Part shown: one piece after another, positions 11,040 through 23,699 of the stretch
Layout: every line of letters begins with the position of its first letter
Numbering within the stretch: position 1 is the first letter of the stretch
Position numbers and translations under genes: made by a program
From: Tipula vernalis
Lineage: Eukaryota > Arthropoda > Insecta > Diptera > Tipulidae
Length of the DNA: 64,000 bases
Reading direction: 5' to 3'
NCBI GenBank assembly: GCA_958295665.1
Contig: OY282560.1
Span: 25,689,653 to 25,753,652 of the forward strand
The notes under the pieces: generated by a model
Databases searched by the model: none
What the model saw: the letters and a program-made list of their open reading frames with translations, nothing else
Told to the model about the DNA's origin: nothing

Positions 11040-13900
11040 GCTCTCGCTCTAATAAATGTTATTTCAGAATTTAGAATGTAGTTTACATTTTTAATAAATC
11101 ATAAAAGTAGATTAGAAATTAGGATTGGCTATTCTTAGGAGTCTGTAGCCGGGCCACTTCTATCATTACGAACTAAACCTCTCCAAATCCTCTTTATGTT
11201 GTGTGTAACAGGGTTTCCGACTAAGCTCGTCCATCTCCGGGAGTTCTTGCTTTTAGCTTAGTCGAACACTCCAATCAATCAATCAACGGTTTCAGGGGTT
11301 TGAGATAAATCTGAAAATGTACCTAATGTACCTAAAATAATCAAACGATTATTTAAACCGTATACAAGTCTTATTACATCATGGGTATAATCGAAAAAAA
11401 CAATTTAATTAGTAACACAAATACTAGTTGGTGCTTTTACTTTATATCAAATTTGAATTCAAAATATTTTACAAATAAGTAACTCATTATACACAACTAA
11501 TAGTATTCGAATAAAATTCACCGAAGCACAATGCAAAATTTATATTGCATAATAAATTAGTCACCAGTTTGTTAAATAAACACTTTGAATATAAAATGTT
11601 CATTATATGTATCACAACATAGACTAAATATACTATTTTCGTATCAAACCGCTTCTTTCTGCTGCAATTATAAAAAGCGAATAAATCTGGCAAATACAAA
11701 ATACACATACTAAGTGTGACTTTAAGCCGAGAAAAAAAAAATGAAGTAAACAAGAAAAAAAATTTATTACATTACTCGATTAGTACAAGTTGTATACTTG
11801 CTCGCTATAGTCTAGTCTCTAAATAAAATCATGGTTGTTAGTTGATTCCCCTCCATATCAGGCATAATTTATTCAAAAAGTTATTGTTTATTTTTAGTCA
11901 GGAAGTGTAAAGTGTTCGAGTTTTAATTAACGTAAAAAAAAAAAAAAATTAAATTGTGCAAAGTGTTGTTTTGTATTAATTTGTGAATATATTAATTAAA
12001 TTATATATGCAAATTATTGTGTGTTGTGAATATTAATTAGATATACCAAAAATTGGTATGTGTTAAAAATTCGTTAACACAGTTAAAATCAAACACAAAA
12101 TTTTGGATTATTTTTAAGATATTTTTGTCCCTCTGATATGGTAAGTTGATTTTATTGTATTACTTTGCCGGGTTGGTTTATGCTCTTCTGTCTGAATGTT
12201 CAGGCACCAAATTATTCTGTGCATCATTTTATATATAGGTCAAATAAATAATTTTGTATTCGTTGTGTAACTAGGAGACTATGTACATCAAAAACAACAA
12301 AAATTTGATAACCTATAATATGTTGTCGTAGTCGTAGGTTTGTTGACCATTTTATATAATTATTAAGTGCATAGTATGTAGTACAGAAATTCTACATAAA
12401 TTCTTTGTGATTCAGAATAATATTAACTCGAAGTAATTATCATTGTTAATCCAAATTTTGGGAGTTTGCAATTTTAGAAAATTACAAATTATTTTCATAA
12501 ACAATAAAGTGAATACATTTTATTGTTTTATTTACAAATTTGATTTGGATGATAGCCAATTTTATATAAATACTTGTGCACAACAAATGACAGTTATTTT
12601 GTGTTCACGTGATTTTTGAAGTACGAATCTAGTGTGTTATGTCATTCTTGGCACAAATGTACATCAAACAATAAAGAATGAGGAGTATAAACAGATTTTA
12701 TTACTTTTTATTTATATTGAGGAAGAGTTGCTTATACACATAAAATATGTCACGGTTGAAGGTTATCTTGAAATATTTCAAATAAAATTTGATTTAGATA
12801 ATTATAATATTATTAATTAAAAAATGTCCAAACTAATTACAAACAAAAATTTTAGAGAAGGCCGAGTAAACTTTATTGAACGCAACCGGACGTTGACTTT
12901 TGACTTACTTTTTGTTGAGTGTTAAGCCGATATGATACTCGTATCTATGCTTTAGTTATTTTCGACCGAGTGGAACACAAAGGAATATTCGATCAAAAAA
13001 TTATTTTGTATAATGTTCTCGTACAGACTAATAATTCGTAGAATTCAAACAACTTGAAAATCTAAGGTTTTTTTTAAAAATAATTACACAAATTTCGCCA
13101 GCCCCCCAAAAAAAATTATTTTTTTGAAGATAATGTGTTTTAACGTCGCCAACGATTGGGTAGGGGATCTCGCCCGAGGTTGTACTTTCGTTTTTGTTAT
13201 ATACAAGGCCGATTTGGTGGTCCGATTGTGGACGAAAAATGTTTACTAGCCATTAAAACCTAGACGAATATCTGGTCTTAGGATCTCATGATTTTTTCGC
13301 ATCCTATACGTCACCGCATCTTTCATGGGACCGAAAATTTTTCTTAACGCACAAAAATTCTTCTTGCATACTACACCAAAACAAATGAAACAAATTAGAA
13401 AATAAATTTTGAATATTGTGAATATTTAATGTATACATATGTAGAATAAAAATTTTTTTGTCATTAATTAATTTTGGGAAATTAAATTTTTTTTTTATTT
13501 AATTGTGGCACTAATTGCAAAAAAGCTATTTCCGGAGCTATCGGGTCCGATTTAAAAATTTACAAATTTATTTTAAAACAGCTTTCACATAAATTCTCCT
13601 CACTCAAATGACGCTTCTTTAAGCATTTTTTTCCAAATACCATGATTCAATCTGACCCGCTTCATCGTTCGTATCATTGTGTTGTCTCCTTTGATTACTT
13701 TAAAAATTGGTTTCCTCAAAGGAGCACTACACCATTCAAAGTATTTCTTTCCTTTTACCATACTCTTTTCATGAAACCCCTTTTGACAATCATATCTGCA
13801 CTTTCATTGCCTTCAATCTACACTCATCACCTCACTCCTACAAGACTGAAGGTGCTCATAAATCATTTCTACAACACACTGTCCTGAGTAACTCCTCCCT
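11040..13900. other. Intergenic DNA with a possible 5' noncoding exon
   Basis: No protein-coding gene is supported. The only gene-like signal is near 11890-12140: an initiator-like TCAGGAAGTG at about 11900 followed by leader-like AT-rich sequence and a strong splice donor, GATATG|GTAAGT, at about 12140. It could be a first exon whose downstream exons lie elsewhere, but there is no second signal to confirm it. Confidence 0.3.
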
Positions 13901-13920
13901 GTTTTATTAACTCTAAACCA

Positions 13921-14060
13921 GAGATGTTTGATGACGCGTCATCTAATATTGTCGACGTTGACGAGTCGACAATGCGTCGACAATAAGATTTCAGCGTCAT
14001 CTATGTCGACAAAGTCATCAATTCGTCGACAACGTCAACAATTCGTCGACAATAAAAAAT
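13921..14060. repeat. GTCGACAA-rich subterminal-repeat-like block
   Basis: The block opens with CAGAGATG, includes the perfect 14-bp palindrome GATGACGCGTCATC (13930-13943), and holds several copies of GTCGAC next to AA/TT. Such clustered subterminal repeats behind a CAG-type end are common in hAT transposons. I could not find a matching opposite end, so it may be a solo terminus. Confidence 0.4.
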
Positions 14061-14219
14061 AAAACAAAAATCGTTAGGATTTTTATTTTATTTTTAAATT
14101 TTTTATTATCTCTCTCATTCTCATCATAATCATACATAACTATCACACATAACATATTACAAATTTCTCAGTTTCTCAGTCTTCATTGATTTTTTTTCCA
14201 CTTTCTTTGCGAGAGAGAG

Positions 14220-15010
14220 GTTTTTGGCTTTTGAACTAGTTAGCGTTGAGATTTTTCAAAATTATTTTAGAAAGCTAAGTTTATCTGAGAATATTGCGAT
14301 TATTCTAGAACTTAATGATTATTCGATTTTTTTGAAATTATTTCAGTCTATTCGAATTTCTTGGTTATACTCGAAATTCGCAAGACGTTAAGAATTAGCA
14401 ATATTTTTTAGCTTCCCGAGGTTTTAAGTTTATTATTCGAGATTTTTTATATTATCGAGATATTTGACCACTCGACTAAATTGTCTTACAGAGAAGAGAT
14501 TATTAAAATTCAAGATTTTCAGATTTAAATAGCGTTTGGTAGGTCTCGCTTAACATCTAAATTATTTAAACTTATTGTCACCGTGTTATTTTTGAGATTA
14601 AGGTTTAGCGAATATTGCATGTTATTTTTAAAATTATTCGAGCTTCTTATTGATTTCTTGATTTTCAAGATTGGAATATTCGAATTTTGTGCGAATTTCG
14701 AGATTATTGTAAAATTTTAAGAGTAAACGAGGTTTATCTTACTTTATACTAGCTTAACAAAATTATTCGTGTTCCTCAAAAATTTTGTTTTTAGGCTTTC
14801 CACGGTTTGTGTAGCGTTAAGTTACAAGTAGATACGGTTAAGTTAAGTTTGTAGTATGTTGAGTTAGATGACTTATGTATGTAGATGACATTTTTCCAGG
14901 ATATTTGAGATTTTCCGAAATCCTCGAAATAATTTTGAATTAGGTAATTTATATGCGAATTAGAACGATATTTGGATACTTGATTTCGAGATTATTGTTG
15001 GAAAGTATTC
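14220..15010. repeat. Degenerate TTCGAGATTT dispersed repeat
   Basis: About 800 bp dominated by variants of ATTCGAGATTTTT, TTATTCGA and GAAATTATT. Similar text occurs near 1720-1900, 40900-41300, 56600-57260 and 62840-63060. There is no coding potential. It looks like an old dispersed repeat family with internal degenerate short units. Confidence 0.5.
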
Positions 15011-15216
15011 GTTGATGCTACTAGCTTGTCTTCGAAATTACTATCCGTAACAACTAACAAGTTAGTTGTACTGTATGTAAAGTACATTTTGTACACAAAC
15101 ATAGATAGGTAACTATGTTGCATTATTTTCTGCTAGCTAATATAATTTTAATCAATTGATGATCATTCGTTAATTTAGAATTTATTTAGCTTTCATTAAA
15201 TAATTTATGTGACACA

Positions 15217-15430
15217 CTTTTAAAACAGTGTGCATCATGTTGATCGATTCTAGATTTCCAAAAAAAAAAAAAAAGGGAATCAGCAAAGCAAAGTTGTATT
15301 GTACAATAACAAACATTTAAAAAAATTGTTTTTTTAACTTTTGGGCAAAAATAGATTTTGGTCGAAGGGACTTGAACAACATCAATTTCTCACTTGCATG
15401 CCCAATTGAAATTGTTTTTTTCTCTCTATT
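15217..15430 (+). repeat. Dispersed repeat, copy 1 (inverted partner at 29470)
   Basis: This segment starts CTTTTAAAAC and includes TGATCGATTCTAGATT and CAATTTCTCACTTGCATG. The reverse complement of 29470-29682 shows the same blocks in the same order with substitutions and small indels. The two copies are likely members of a short interspersed family or MITE. Confidence 0.6.
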
Positions 15431-16009
15431 CAAATAGTGAATTTAAGTTTTTAATTGCTAATGGTTGTTTGCAAATAAAACGAAAATTGTTAGCTGCCCG
15501 AATTGGTGGATATTGAGAATAATAAATTATGACTTTGGAAGGATAGATAACACAGATTGAAATTAAACAGAAATAGTTTTGTTTTAGTGCGTTTATTTGC
15601 TATTGAAAAATTTGAAATTTTGTGCACATGCATTGCATTCGAGGACCAGTTACCTCTGATAATAATGCACCCACTGCTAAGAAAATAACCATACATAAGG
15701 AGATTTTACGAATATCTTAGGAATCGGGGCCTTTCTTTTGTCAAAGTTATTGAAATTTTGGCAAAAATTTTCTTTGTCCAAAACCACTTTTATCGATGAT
15801 TTGTAAGGGGGTTCATGAGTCCAAAATGTAGCAACAACAAGAACCATGGTATCTCGAGAACGGCTTGTCCGATTTGCTTTTTTCCGCCAATATATTTATT
15901 TGATCAATACGGAGAATTGGGAAGCTTTTGGAACCTGTATTAATTGGTCCAAAAATCTGTGATTATTAAAACGTGGTATTACCACTTGGTTTTCAATCCT
16001 CGTTGCTTG

Positions 16010-16250
16010 TTTGAAAATCGAGTTGTACGTTGAGTTTGGGATTGAGTTGAGGATTAAGTTGTGGTCGAGTATGGTATTGAGTTGGAGTTAAGCCAGGGGT
16101 TCAATCGGCGATTTATTTGGGGGTTGAGTCGAAAATGGTCGAGTCGGGTTGAATTGGTAATTGGGATTGAGTTTGAGGTTGAGTTTGAGATTGAGTTACA
16201 GGTTGAGTTGGAAATTGAGATTGATTGTTAGATTGATTTGACTTGAGATA
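16010..16250. repeat. GGTTGAGTT-type cryptic minisatellite
   Basis: A run of variants of GATTGAGTT, GGTTGAGTT and GAGTCGG with spacing of roughly 9-14 bp. It overlaps the 3' end of the open frame at 16196-16513 and supplies that frame's low-complexity tail. Confidence 0.6.
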
Positions 16251-16513
16251 TGGCTTAACGTACGAAACATAATTTTCCAAACCGAAGTTTTGATCACCGC
16301 GTCTTTATATTTTAAAAATTGCATAGGATAAATCCCCGCAAGAATAACGTTAACCCCAAAAAAAATGGGTTTATTGAAACATAATTCTAGTTCTTGGTTG
16401 TGATTCCTGCCACCAGAGTCACAATACATATTAAATTTATATTTTATTTCGAAAGGTTGGCTTTTGTCAATTAAATCATATTGGCTCTTTTCTTGGAAAA
16501 ATAATAAACACAA
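16196..16513 (-). pseudogene. Unassigned ORF, weakly receptor-like C terminus
   Basis: A 105-residue minus-strand frame. The part around residues 48-82 contains a short hydrophobic stretch with LAGIYPMQFLKYKDAVIKTS. This weakly recalls the C-terminal end of insect odorant receptors, where an AG.(I/V)(F/Y)P(M/L) stretch precedes the last residues. The tail after it is low-complexity and comes from the cryptic repeat on this locus. No upstream receptor exons were found. It may be a decayed last exon or chance. Confidence 0.2.
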
Positions 16514-17779
16514 AATAATTCGAATTAAAGTTTGGCCAACAAAGGACGCTTATTGATTGTTTGAAATGGAGTCCGAAAAGTAGTTTAAAGAGTATAACGG
16601 TTAACAATAAAATGGTTTAGAGTTGAAGAGCTAGTTGTCGCAATTTAAAACTTTTTGGAATCCTTAAATTTGAATACGTATAATGAATGGCGGTTTTTAA
16701 AAGTGTTTACGCCTAGATTGAGAAAGAAGATTTAATTTTTCAGAATGAATAAATATCTACGTAAAAATCATTATGGTTGAATCACTTGAAAGAAATTCGA
16801 AATTCTGTAATTTGAATTAAATGTATTATATTTTAAGTAATTTAGCAAATAAAATTAATAAATTTCACTGAAGATCTTGGCTTGATGTTGTGCTGATATT
16901 TCCATCGTCATTAACATCATCATCAACAATATCAGCCTCGGAAACTAACTTGTAACTTCTCTACCAAACTAATTTTCAAGTTACGTAGAAATATCCATTT
17001 TTTGTTATTATAAATGACAGCTAAAAATCTAAATACAACTTTTTTGGTTGGCGTCATTCGTGGATTAAATGTTGTATTGTGAGGTTATAGCATCCATTTT
17101 TCACGCTCAAACAATACAAAACTTTATCGCAGTGAAGTAAATTTTAAATTAACGTTTCAACCGTTCGCTAACTAAATTTGTGTTTACTGTTTGATATCTA
17201 GTGGCGGAATGCTACTGCTGTGATAAAAATCTTTCGAGCGTGTTTTCCCAATTCAAACATAAACGAAAGTTTTCCAAGTTATAACAGGGTGACTTCTTTT
17301 CTAAAAAAATAATGTACCGATCCTTAAATTTCTCTTCCTAATCCTGACTATTGAAACTAATTTAATACAAATCTTGCTCAAATTTGATCGGAAATCGAAT
17401 GTTCTAGAAGTTGTGGAAGCTGGGCGAAAATTATTCAAACTATTAATAAAATTCTAAACAGAATTTGCCGAAACGGAATGAATTATCTTTCCTGGTATTT
17501 CAAGGAGCAGAAACGTATTTTCTTTATAAGAATTATTCCTGAAGGAATTGATTATAGCATCTTGACGTCAAATTCTCAATATACTCAATGAATATAAGCA
17601 ATATACGGATGATCTCAGAAAAATTAAAAATATTCATCAGATAATATTATTTTGATCCCAAACATTTTTTAATTATGGTTTCGAATTAATAAGTTAGCAA
17701 ACTAATTAAATCGAAATATTTTTTGGATGAAATTTTAAGATAATTGCACACACTCGATATAACTGAAAAGTAGTCAGTA

Positions 17780-18075
17780 GAGTAAATTTTCCGTTCAGGC
17801 TGGCTTATGTTAAATAAGTCATTAACATAGGAAAACGAAAAATTCAGGTCCCAAAATAGACCCTTGAGGAACTCCAGTAATAATAGTAGATTTATCCCTT
17901 TCAGCACCGTTTACAACTGTGAATTGCTTACCGTTCTCCAAATAATTTTGCAGTAGCGATGACGTAACGGACGTTGGATTTAAATTACATAGTTTTTTTT
18001 AAGTAGAATTATGTTATTTACGCAGTCAAAAGCTTTTTGAATATCAATAAACAAGACGGAGACGAAAATATTTTT
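17780..18075 (-). pseudogene. LINE reverse transcriptase fragment
   Basis: On the minus strand, frames with shifts give two reverse-transcriptase boxes: LFIDIQKAFDCVNN (first catalytic Asp region) near 18050-18005 and GVPQGSILGP near 17880-17850. The spacing between them is normal for a Jockey/CR1-type LINE. Stops and frame changes show it is a relic. Confidence 0.7.
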
Positions 18076-18249
18076 CATCCAATAACGTAAGTACTTCATT
18101 CATTCATTCAAAAATAAATTGAAACGTTTATAAATTACATATTCAAATATTTAGGATATGACACTCAAAATCGAAATGTGCCATATTTTACTCATATTTT
18201 AAGACAGTTTTTAATTTTGACACTAAGAATAAAATATGTCTATTAGCCT

Positions 18250-19940
18250 AATTATGAATTTTAAAATATTCTGGAATAGGGAAATTGAATTTGAAAATTA
18301 GAATGGAATTTCTGGAACAGAAAGATTTAATTTTGAAATTATTTATTTGAAGTTTAATATTTCCGAAAATTGTAAGAGAATTTAATTCAGTTTTGAACTG
18401 ATGAGCTTATGATTATGAAAAGGTCAATGCTCCTGGATTGATTCTTTACATATACAGATTGTACTGTACAAGTTACATTAGCGAATTATAGTGATACAGC
18501 CAAATTTTTTACAAATTTTTCTTCGTCACATATTAGAAATTGCACGAATTAATTCATTAATTCAAATTAGAGTAAAAAAATTGTTAATTGTTAATTTTAA
18601 AGTATTCTGCAAAAACAAGAAAACAATTTAAAATTAGAATGAAATTTCTGGGAAAGGAAAATTTAATTTTAAAATTAGAATGTAATTTTGGGGAAAGGAA
18701 GGTTTAATTTTGAAATATTCTGCAAAAGCAAGACTTAATTTTAGAAATAGAATGGAATTTTTGGAAATTATAGAAACGAATTTCTGTCGAAGGAAGATTT
18801 AATTTTAAAATTAGAATGGAATTTCTTGAAAATGATGATTAATTTTAAAATAATCTGGGAAACGAAGATTTAATTTTAGAAATAGAATAGAATTTCTAGG
18901 AAAGAAAAATTTAATTTTATAATATTCTGGAAAATGGAAATGTAACTTGAAAATTAGACTAGAATTTCTGGTAAAGGTAGATTTCATTTTAAAATATTCT
19001 CGAAGAGGAAGACTAAATTTAAAAATTAAAATGAAATTTCTGGAAAAGAATAGAAGAAGAATGGAAGAAAGAATGGAATTTCGGGGAAAGGAAGATCTAA
19101 TTTTAAAATTAGAATGAAATTTATTGAAAATGATGATTAATTTTAAAATATACCGGAAGACGAAGATATAATTTTAAAATTAGAAGGAAATTTCTGGAAA
19201 AGGAAGATTTAATTTTAAAATTACAATGGAATTTCTGGGACAGGAAGGTTTAATTTTAAAATTAGAATGAAATTTCTGGAAAAGGGAGATTTAATTTTAA
19301 AATTAGTATGGAATTTCTGGGACAGGAAGGTTTAATTTTAAAATTAGAATGGAATTTTGGGGAAAGGAATGTTTAATTTGGAAATATTCTGCAAAAGCAA
19401 GACTTAATTTTAGAAATAGAATGGAATTTTTGGAAATTATAGAAAGGAATTTCTGGCGAAGGAAAATTTAATTTTAAAATATTTTGGTTAGATTTAATTT
19501 TAAAATTAGATTGGAATTTCTTGAAAATGATGATTAGTTGTAAAATAATCTGGGAAACGGAGATTTAATTTTAAAATTAGAATAGAATTTCTAAAAATTA
19601 GAAAAGAATTTCTAGGAAAGAAAAATTTAATTTTGTAATATTCTGGAAAATGGAAATGGAATTTGAAAATTAGACTAGAATTTCTGGGTAAGGTAGATTT
19701 AATTTTAAAATATTCTTGAAGAGGGTGACTAAAATTAAAAATTAAAATGAAATTACTGGAAAAGATAGAACAAGAATGGAAGAAAGAATGGCATTTCGGG
19801 GAAAGGGAGATTTAATTTTAAAATTAGAATGGAATTTTTGCAAATTAGGAAGATATGTTAGTGAATGGAAAATATTCTGGAAAAGGAAGATTTAATATTA
19901 AAATTAGAATGAAATTTCTGGAAAAGAAGATTTAATTTCA
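18250..19940. repeat. AT-rich minisatellite array (about 40-bp unit)
   Basis: About 1.7 kb of degenerate tandem copies of a unit close to GATTTAATTTTAAAATTAGAATGGAATTTCTGGGAAAGGAA, here described in pieces: GATTTAATTTTAAAATT, AGAATGGAATTTCTGG, GAAAGGAA. Longer blocks inside it are themselves repeated: 18691 onward matches 19360 onward (offset 669) and 18951 onward matches 19667 onward (offset 716). This shows that several units were duplicated together. Confidence 0.85.
18340..18499 (+). repeat. Short interspersed element, second copy
   Basis: The segment shares TTGTAAGAGAATT, AATTCAGTTT and GAACTGATGAGCTTATGATT, and ends in GATACAG. It is a diverged copy of the 183-bp insertion found in the Helitron at 33405-33587. 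The exact left end is not clear here because it is next to the minisatellite. Confidence 0.65.
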
Positions 19941-19999
19941 TTGTACCATAATTCTGTGATTTGCCGAGAAATTTCATACCTACGCTGAATTTGAGGATG

Positions 20000-21630
20000 T
20001 GTTCTCGATGCTCTTTTTATGTTTATCCTTCTCCTTCGGCAATATGTGTATAATTTATTATTGATTTGTCAATAATTTTTTGTAAAATTCTAAATCTTTG
20101 AAATTTATGGAATTTAGAAAATTTTTGAAGTATTTCAAATTATTATCATTTCTTTTGAGGTTTTAGAAAACACAAAGCACTTAAATGATAACAAAAAAAT
20201 GTCTACTATAAAACATAAAGTGCAGCCAAGCAGCAACAAAGAAAGTGATTGCAAACATAATTGCGAGATAACGAATTCATCGATAAAATACTATCTCTGC
20301 GATGACCCGAGTAAAAAAAATGTCATCGCATACGGTACAGTATAATTTAATCTTGTTGTCATCTGTGTTGGTGAATTGATTATTCTACACACCAATCACG
20401 TAACTTAACTAAACAGTTGAGGACAAGGTCAATAATACTAATTGGCGATTTAAAAAAAAACAACCCATTCTTATTAAATTGAACGATGATTAAATCTTTA
20501 CGTAATAATACAATAAAGAATTTATTAAATTTGATTCAATGAAGAAGTATTGCTTCGTTTTGCTTGGCTCATATAGCATTAGATTAAATTATAAAGACTT
20601 TGTATAGTGGATTACCAGTTTAAACCGGAATTATTTTCCAAGCGGATGACAGTTAATCTTAATATAAATTTTTGCAATATTGTTATTAAAGATTAGTTAT
20701 GCTGCTTGTTTAACATGAATTTGTGATAAGTATTATCTTATTTGTTACGAGGAGGAATTAACTTCTATATAAAAATGTTGGTATCTTCAGGAGATTAAAA
20801 TACAACCAAAATGATAACCTCATCAAAATTTTTGGAAGCCTCCCGAGGCTAGTTGGTTTAGTACGCTTGTACTAATTATTACCTAGACGCAAAAAACTAG
20901 AATTTCGGAAATGAATAAAATGCAGGAAATCAAGATATCTTTCTATATGGGATAGAAAGAAAGGTTCGACTCCCGGTCATGTTATAATTTATTTGCGGGG
21001 GCGCCTATTTATTAAGAGTTTATCATGAATTAAATGATAAACAGTGAACTCTGAAAAAGTGTTTCTATGTACTAACGGTAAATACTATATTTGAACAGAG
21101 AATACATCGTAACAAGAAAATTAATATCAACATTACTACTGATAAATAATTTAAATAAATAGACCTCGATCTTCATACATAACTATGTATATGTGCTCGG
21201 TATAAAGTAAACCTTGTACTTGAAGAAATTGTGATAGATACGATTTTGTAAATAATCTCCATACTGTACCAAATTATAAGACTATCAAAATTAAATCACT
21301 TTATACTTGTGGCTAAAATTTTTCAATATTTTTGGATTAAATGAAAATTTACAAATTATGAAATCATTAGTTCATCCCACAACTCAATTTAGTGCGATAT
21401 TTAGTTGGACTTAGCTAATCGTGAATTTTGCAGATCTAATATTAGAAAATTGATCTAGATCAAATTTTTGTGTTTTATTGACACAAATAAAAATCAATCT
21501 GATCATGAAGCGCTACGTTTGAATGATTTGTTTGAAACATTAAACGTTAGTTAGGTTTGTTTAGTTTAAGGCACCTTCTGTCTTAGAAATCTCTTTGTTA
21601 CGCAGAATAGATGAGTAGTCTGTATTGTTA
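20000..21630. other. Intergenic DNA, tRNA-like scrap only
   Basis: No gene is supported. At 20845-20980 an A-box-like GGCTAGTTGGTTTAGTAC and a B-box-like GGTTCGACTCC are about 115 bases apart, but the T-stem does not pair. This could be a SINE head or decayed tRNA. Confidence 0.4.
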
Positions 21631-21639
21631 CAGGTTCAC

Positions 21640-22800
21640 ATTGAGATTGGCAGTTTTCCCCAGAGCACTAGACTACTGCGAAGTAGAGCCAGTGTACGAT
21701 GTGCGGCTCCAGCCTCCATCTTTTTTCAATGGCAGTTTTGTAAGAGTATAGCGCTACCGTAGCTTTCTTCAGAGAAGACGACCAATAAAGTTTTATTTGA
21801 GTTTGCATTCAACCCACAACCATTGGCCTATATGTAAAGAATATAGAAGCCATTTTGCATGAGTTTACTAAAATTACTGGGATATTTACCACAGGCGCTG
21901 TGTGCCTCTACTTTCAAATATTCTAGCGGACGACTCCACCAAACTGTCATATATGATGCTGACTTTTAGCATTTAATTTAACCAGTTCCTGAGTAATCCA
22001 TCCACTCCTAGATCGGAAAGGGCCCGTATTGTAGCCTCCCTTATCACATTTTTAAAGGCCCCTCTATATCCAGAATAGTTACCATTGCTTAGTTCCTATG
22101 CTCGAAAGATATTTTGATTCGAAGAGAGTCTCCACAGATCTTCCCTTCCAATATACAAGTTGATATATGTTGACAGTTTTTTCGGCACAATCGCACCTCT
22201 AGTATGAGCTTCTATTTGTCTGCTCAGTGTTTTTAAGAGGAAGGAAGATAAGTTAATAGGTCTAAAGTCCTTCACTTCAGTCCATTTGTTAGGAATGTGA
22301 CATAGTTCTAGGCTACTTTTGAAATTACTTTTAACAGGAAATGGTTAGGTCAATGTCCGTTCGGCGTTCTGTATCGACTTATATTTTACAAAACACGAGG
22401 TTCGAAAAACTGTCTACTACTTTATTCGAGCAGATCTGTATTCTCTTTTTTATAGATAAGAATATATTTCTAATTGACGGCTACCCATCAAGCAGAAGTT
22501 ATATGGGGGAATACTAACCCTTTGATGACAACAGTTATTACCCTCTCCATTAGCATTATAGACACCTTTTCTGCTAAGGCCTCAAATTCTTGTGTTGTTT
22601 CTGAAGATTTTCGCACCGAAACTGGCAGTGAATAACCCAGACTAGTTCTACAGGTATCCCAGTCAGGTTTCCTTATTTTCCTATACATTGGACCTTTACG
22701 AATTTCCATATCCATTTCAAATTGAATGTAACAATTATTAGAAAAGGAATGATCTTTCGACACTTTCCAGATCATGTGATGAGAATGCACATCGTATGAA
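21640..22800 (-). pseudogene. R1/LOA-like LINE ORF2 remnant
   Basis: Minus-strand pieces in correct order. First is the end of the endonuclease and linker (22790-22488, with KDHSFSNNCYIQF and KPDWDTCRTSLG), similar in design to the LINE at 5.7-7.6 kb. Next is the reverse-transcriptase finger region (about 22310-22100, with a KDFRPINLSSFLLKTL stretch) and then a later palm/thumb part (about 21990-21760, with VWWS and NANSNKTLLVVFS). Frames change several times and the catalytic ADD box was not found. It is an old relic. Confidence 0.65.
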
Positions 22801-23439
22801 TAGCAAGACTTAGATGGTTCAAAGAAATTGGAATCGATCCTAATGTGTATGGTAGAGATCGAATCATTCTCATCCGATTTTGCCTTTTTTCCAAACCAGC
22901 GGAAATACTTTGGGATATGAAATTCTTATTGTAGGTCGGCATTCATCCTCGATTTTCCAAAGCAAACTTGCACGTTTTCAGATTCCAATTAAGGCATATT
23001 GGTGGAATGGAGGAGCAATTATGCCAAGATTTCGTCCTAAATTTCGACAAACGGATTTATATGTGCCGCCGAAGCCGATTCATGCCACTGCTTCAAGTTA
23101 AGCAAGATCTTGTGTCTCCTAACCAACAAACCAACGATTTGTTTATTATTAGAAGTTTCCATTTAAATATATTTTGCCTTAAAAAATATTTCGGACTAAA
23201 TGACTGAAAACTTAAACAAATAATTGTATACAGTCAAAATTAAAATAAATAAATCTTGAACCGAGTGATGGCGACACTATAGTAAATAAATTTAAAAAGA
23301 GATCTACATAATGTATTAAATGGCCCTATATAAAGTACACGTTTTTTCGTGTAAAAACTGTGTAAATTACACAGTGTAATTTACACAGTATACTTTACTC
23401 GCCTAAGAAAGTTCTATACGGAACATGCTTTGGGTACCG

Positions 23440-23680
23440 TTTTATTGTAGAAATTGGACAATGATGAGAACCCATTGGAGTATACTTGCTAAGTCGACTT
23501 CTCCAGAACTGGCATGGATGGATCGGAAGTTACAGCTGAGACTAATCATCAGCCGCTTAAGTGGTTAATATTTCCCCGTTCTCCATCGGGTAGACTTGCA
23601 CGAACAGCCATCTACAATAAAATTCAAGAATTCGATCTAAATATCATTACCGAGATGTTGTTCTGCGAACATTCCTGACT
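23440..23680 (+). pseudogene. Gypsy RNase H scrap
   Basis: A plus-strand frame contains ETNHQPLKWL, then SPSGRLARTAIYNKIQEFD. These match the TDH.PL.WL and GRLARW...LQ.FD stretches of RNase H in gypsy-type pol. The usual TDH is changed to TNH. No other pol domain is next to it. Confidence 0.65.
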
Positions 23681-23699
23681 ATCAAAATCAAGTAATCAA

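Noticed and set aside
13642..13910. Two overlapping plus-strand frames
   Set aside because: Low complexity, no motif, no gene structure around them.
20845..20980. Candidate intron-containing tRNA
   Set aside because: Box-like sequences are present but the T-stem and acceptor stem do not pair and the spacing is too long.
22880..23101. Plus-strand 73-codon frame with AYWWNGGA
   Set aside because: No family match; it lies next to the minus-strand LINE relic and is probably a shadow or scrap.
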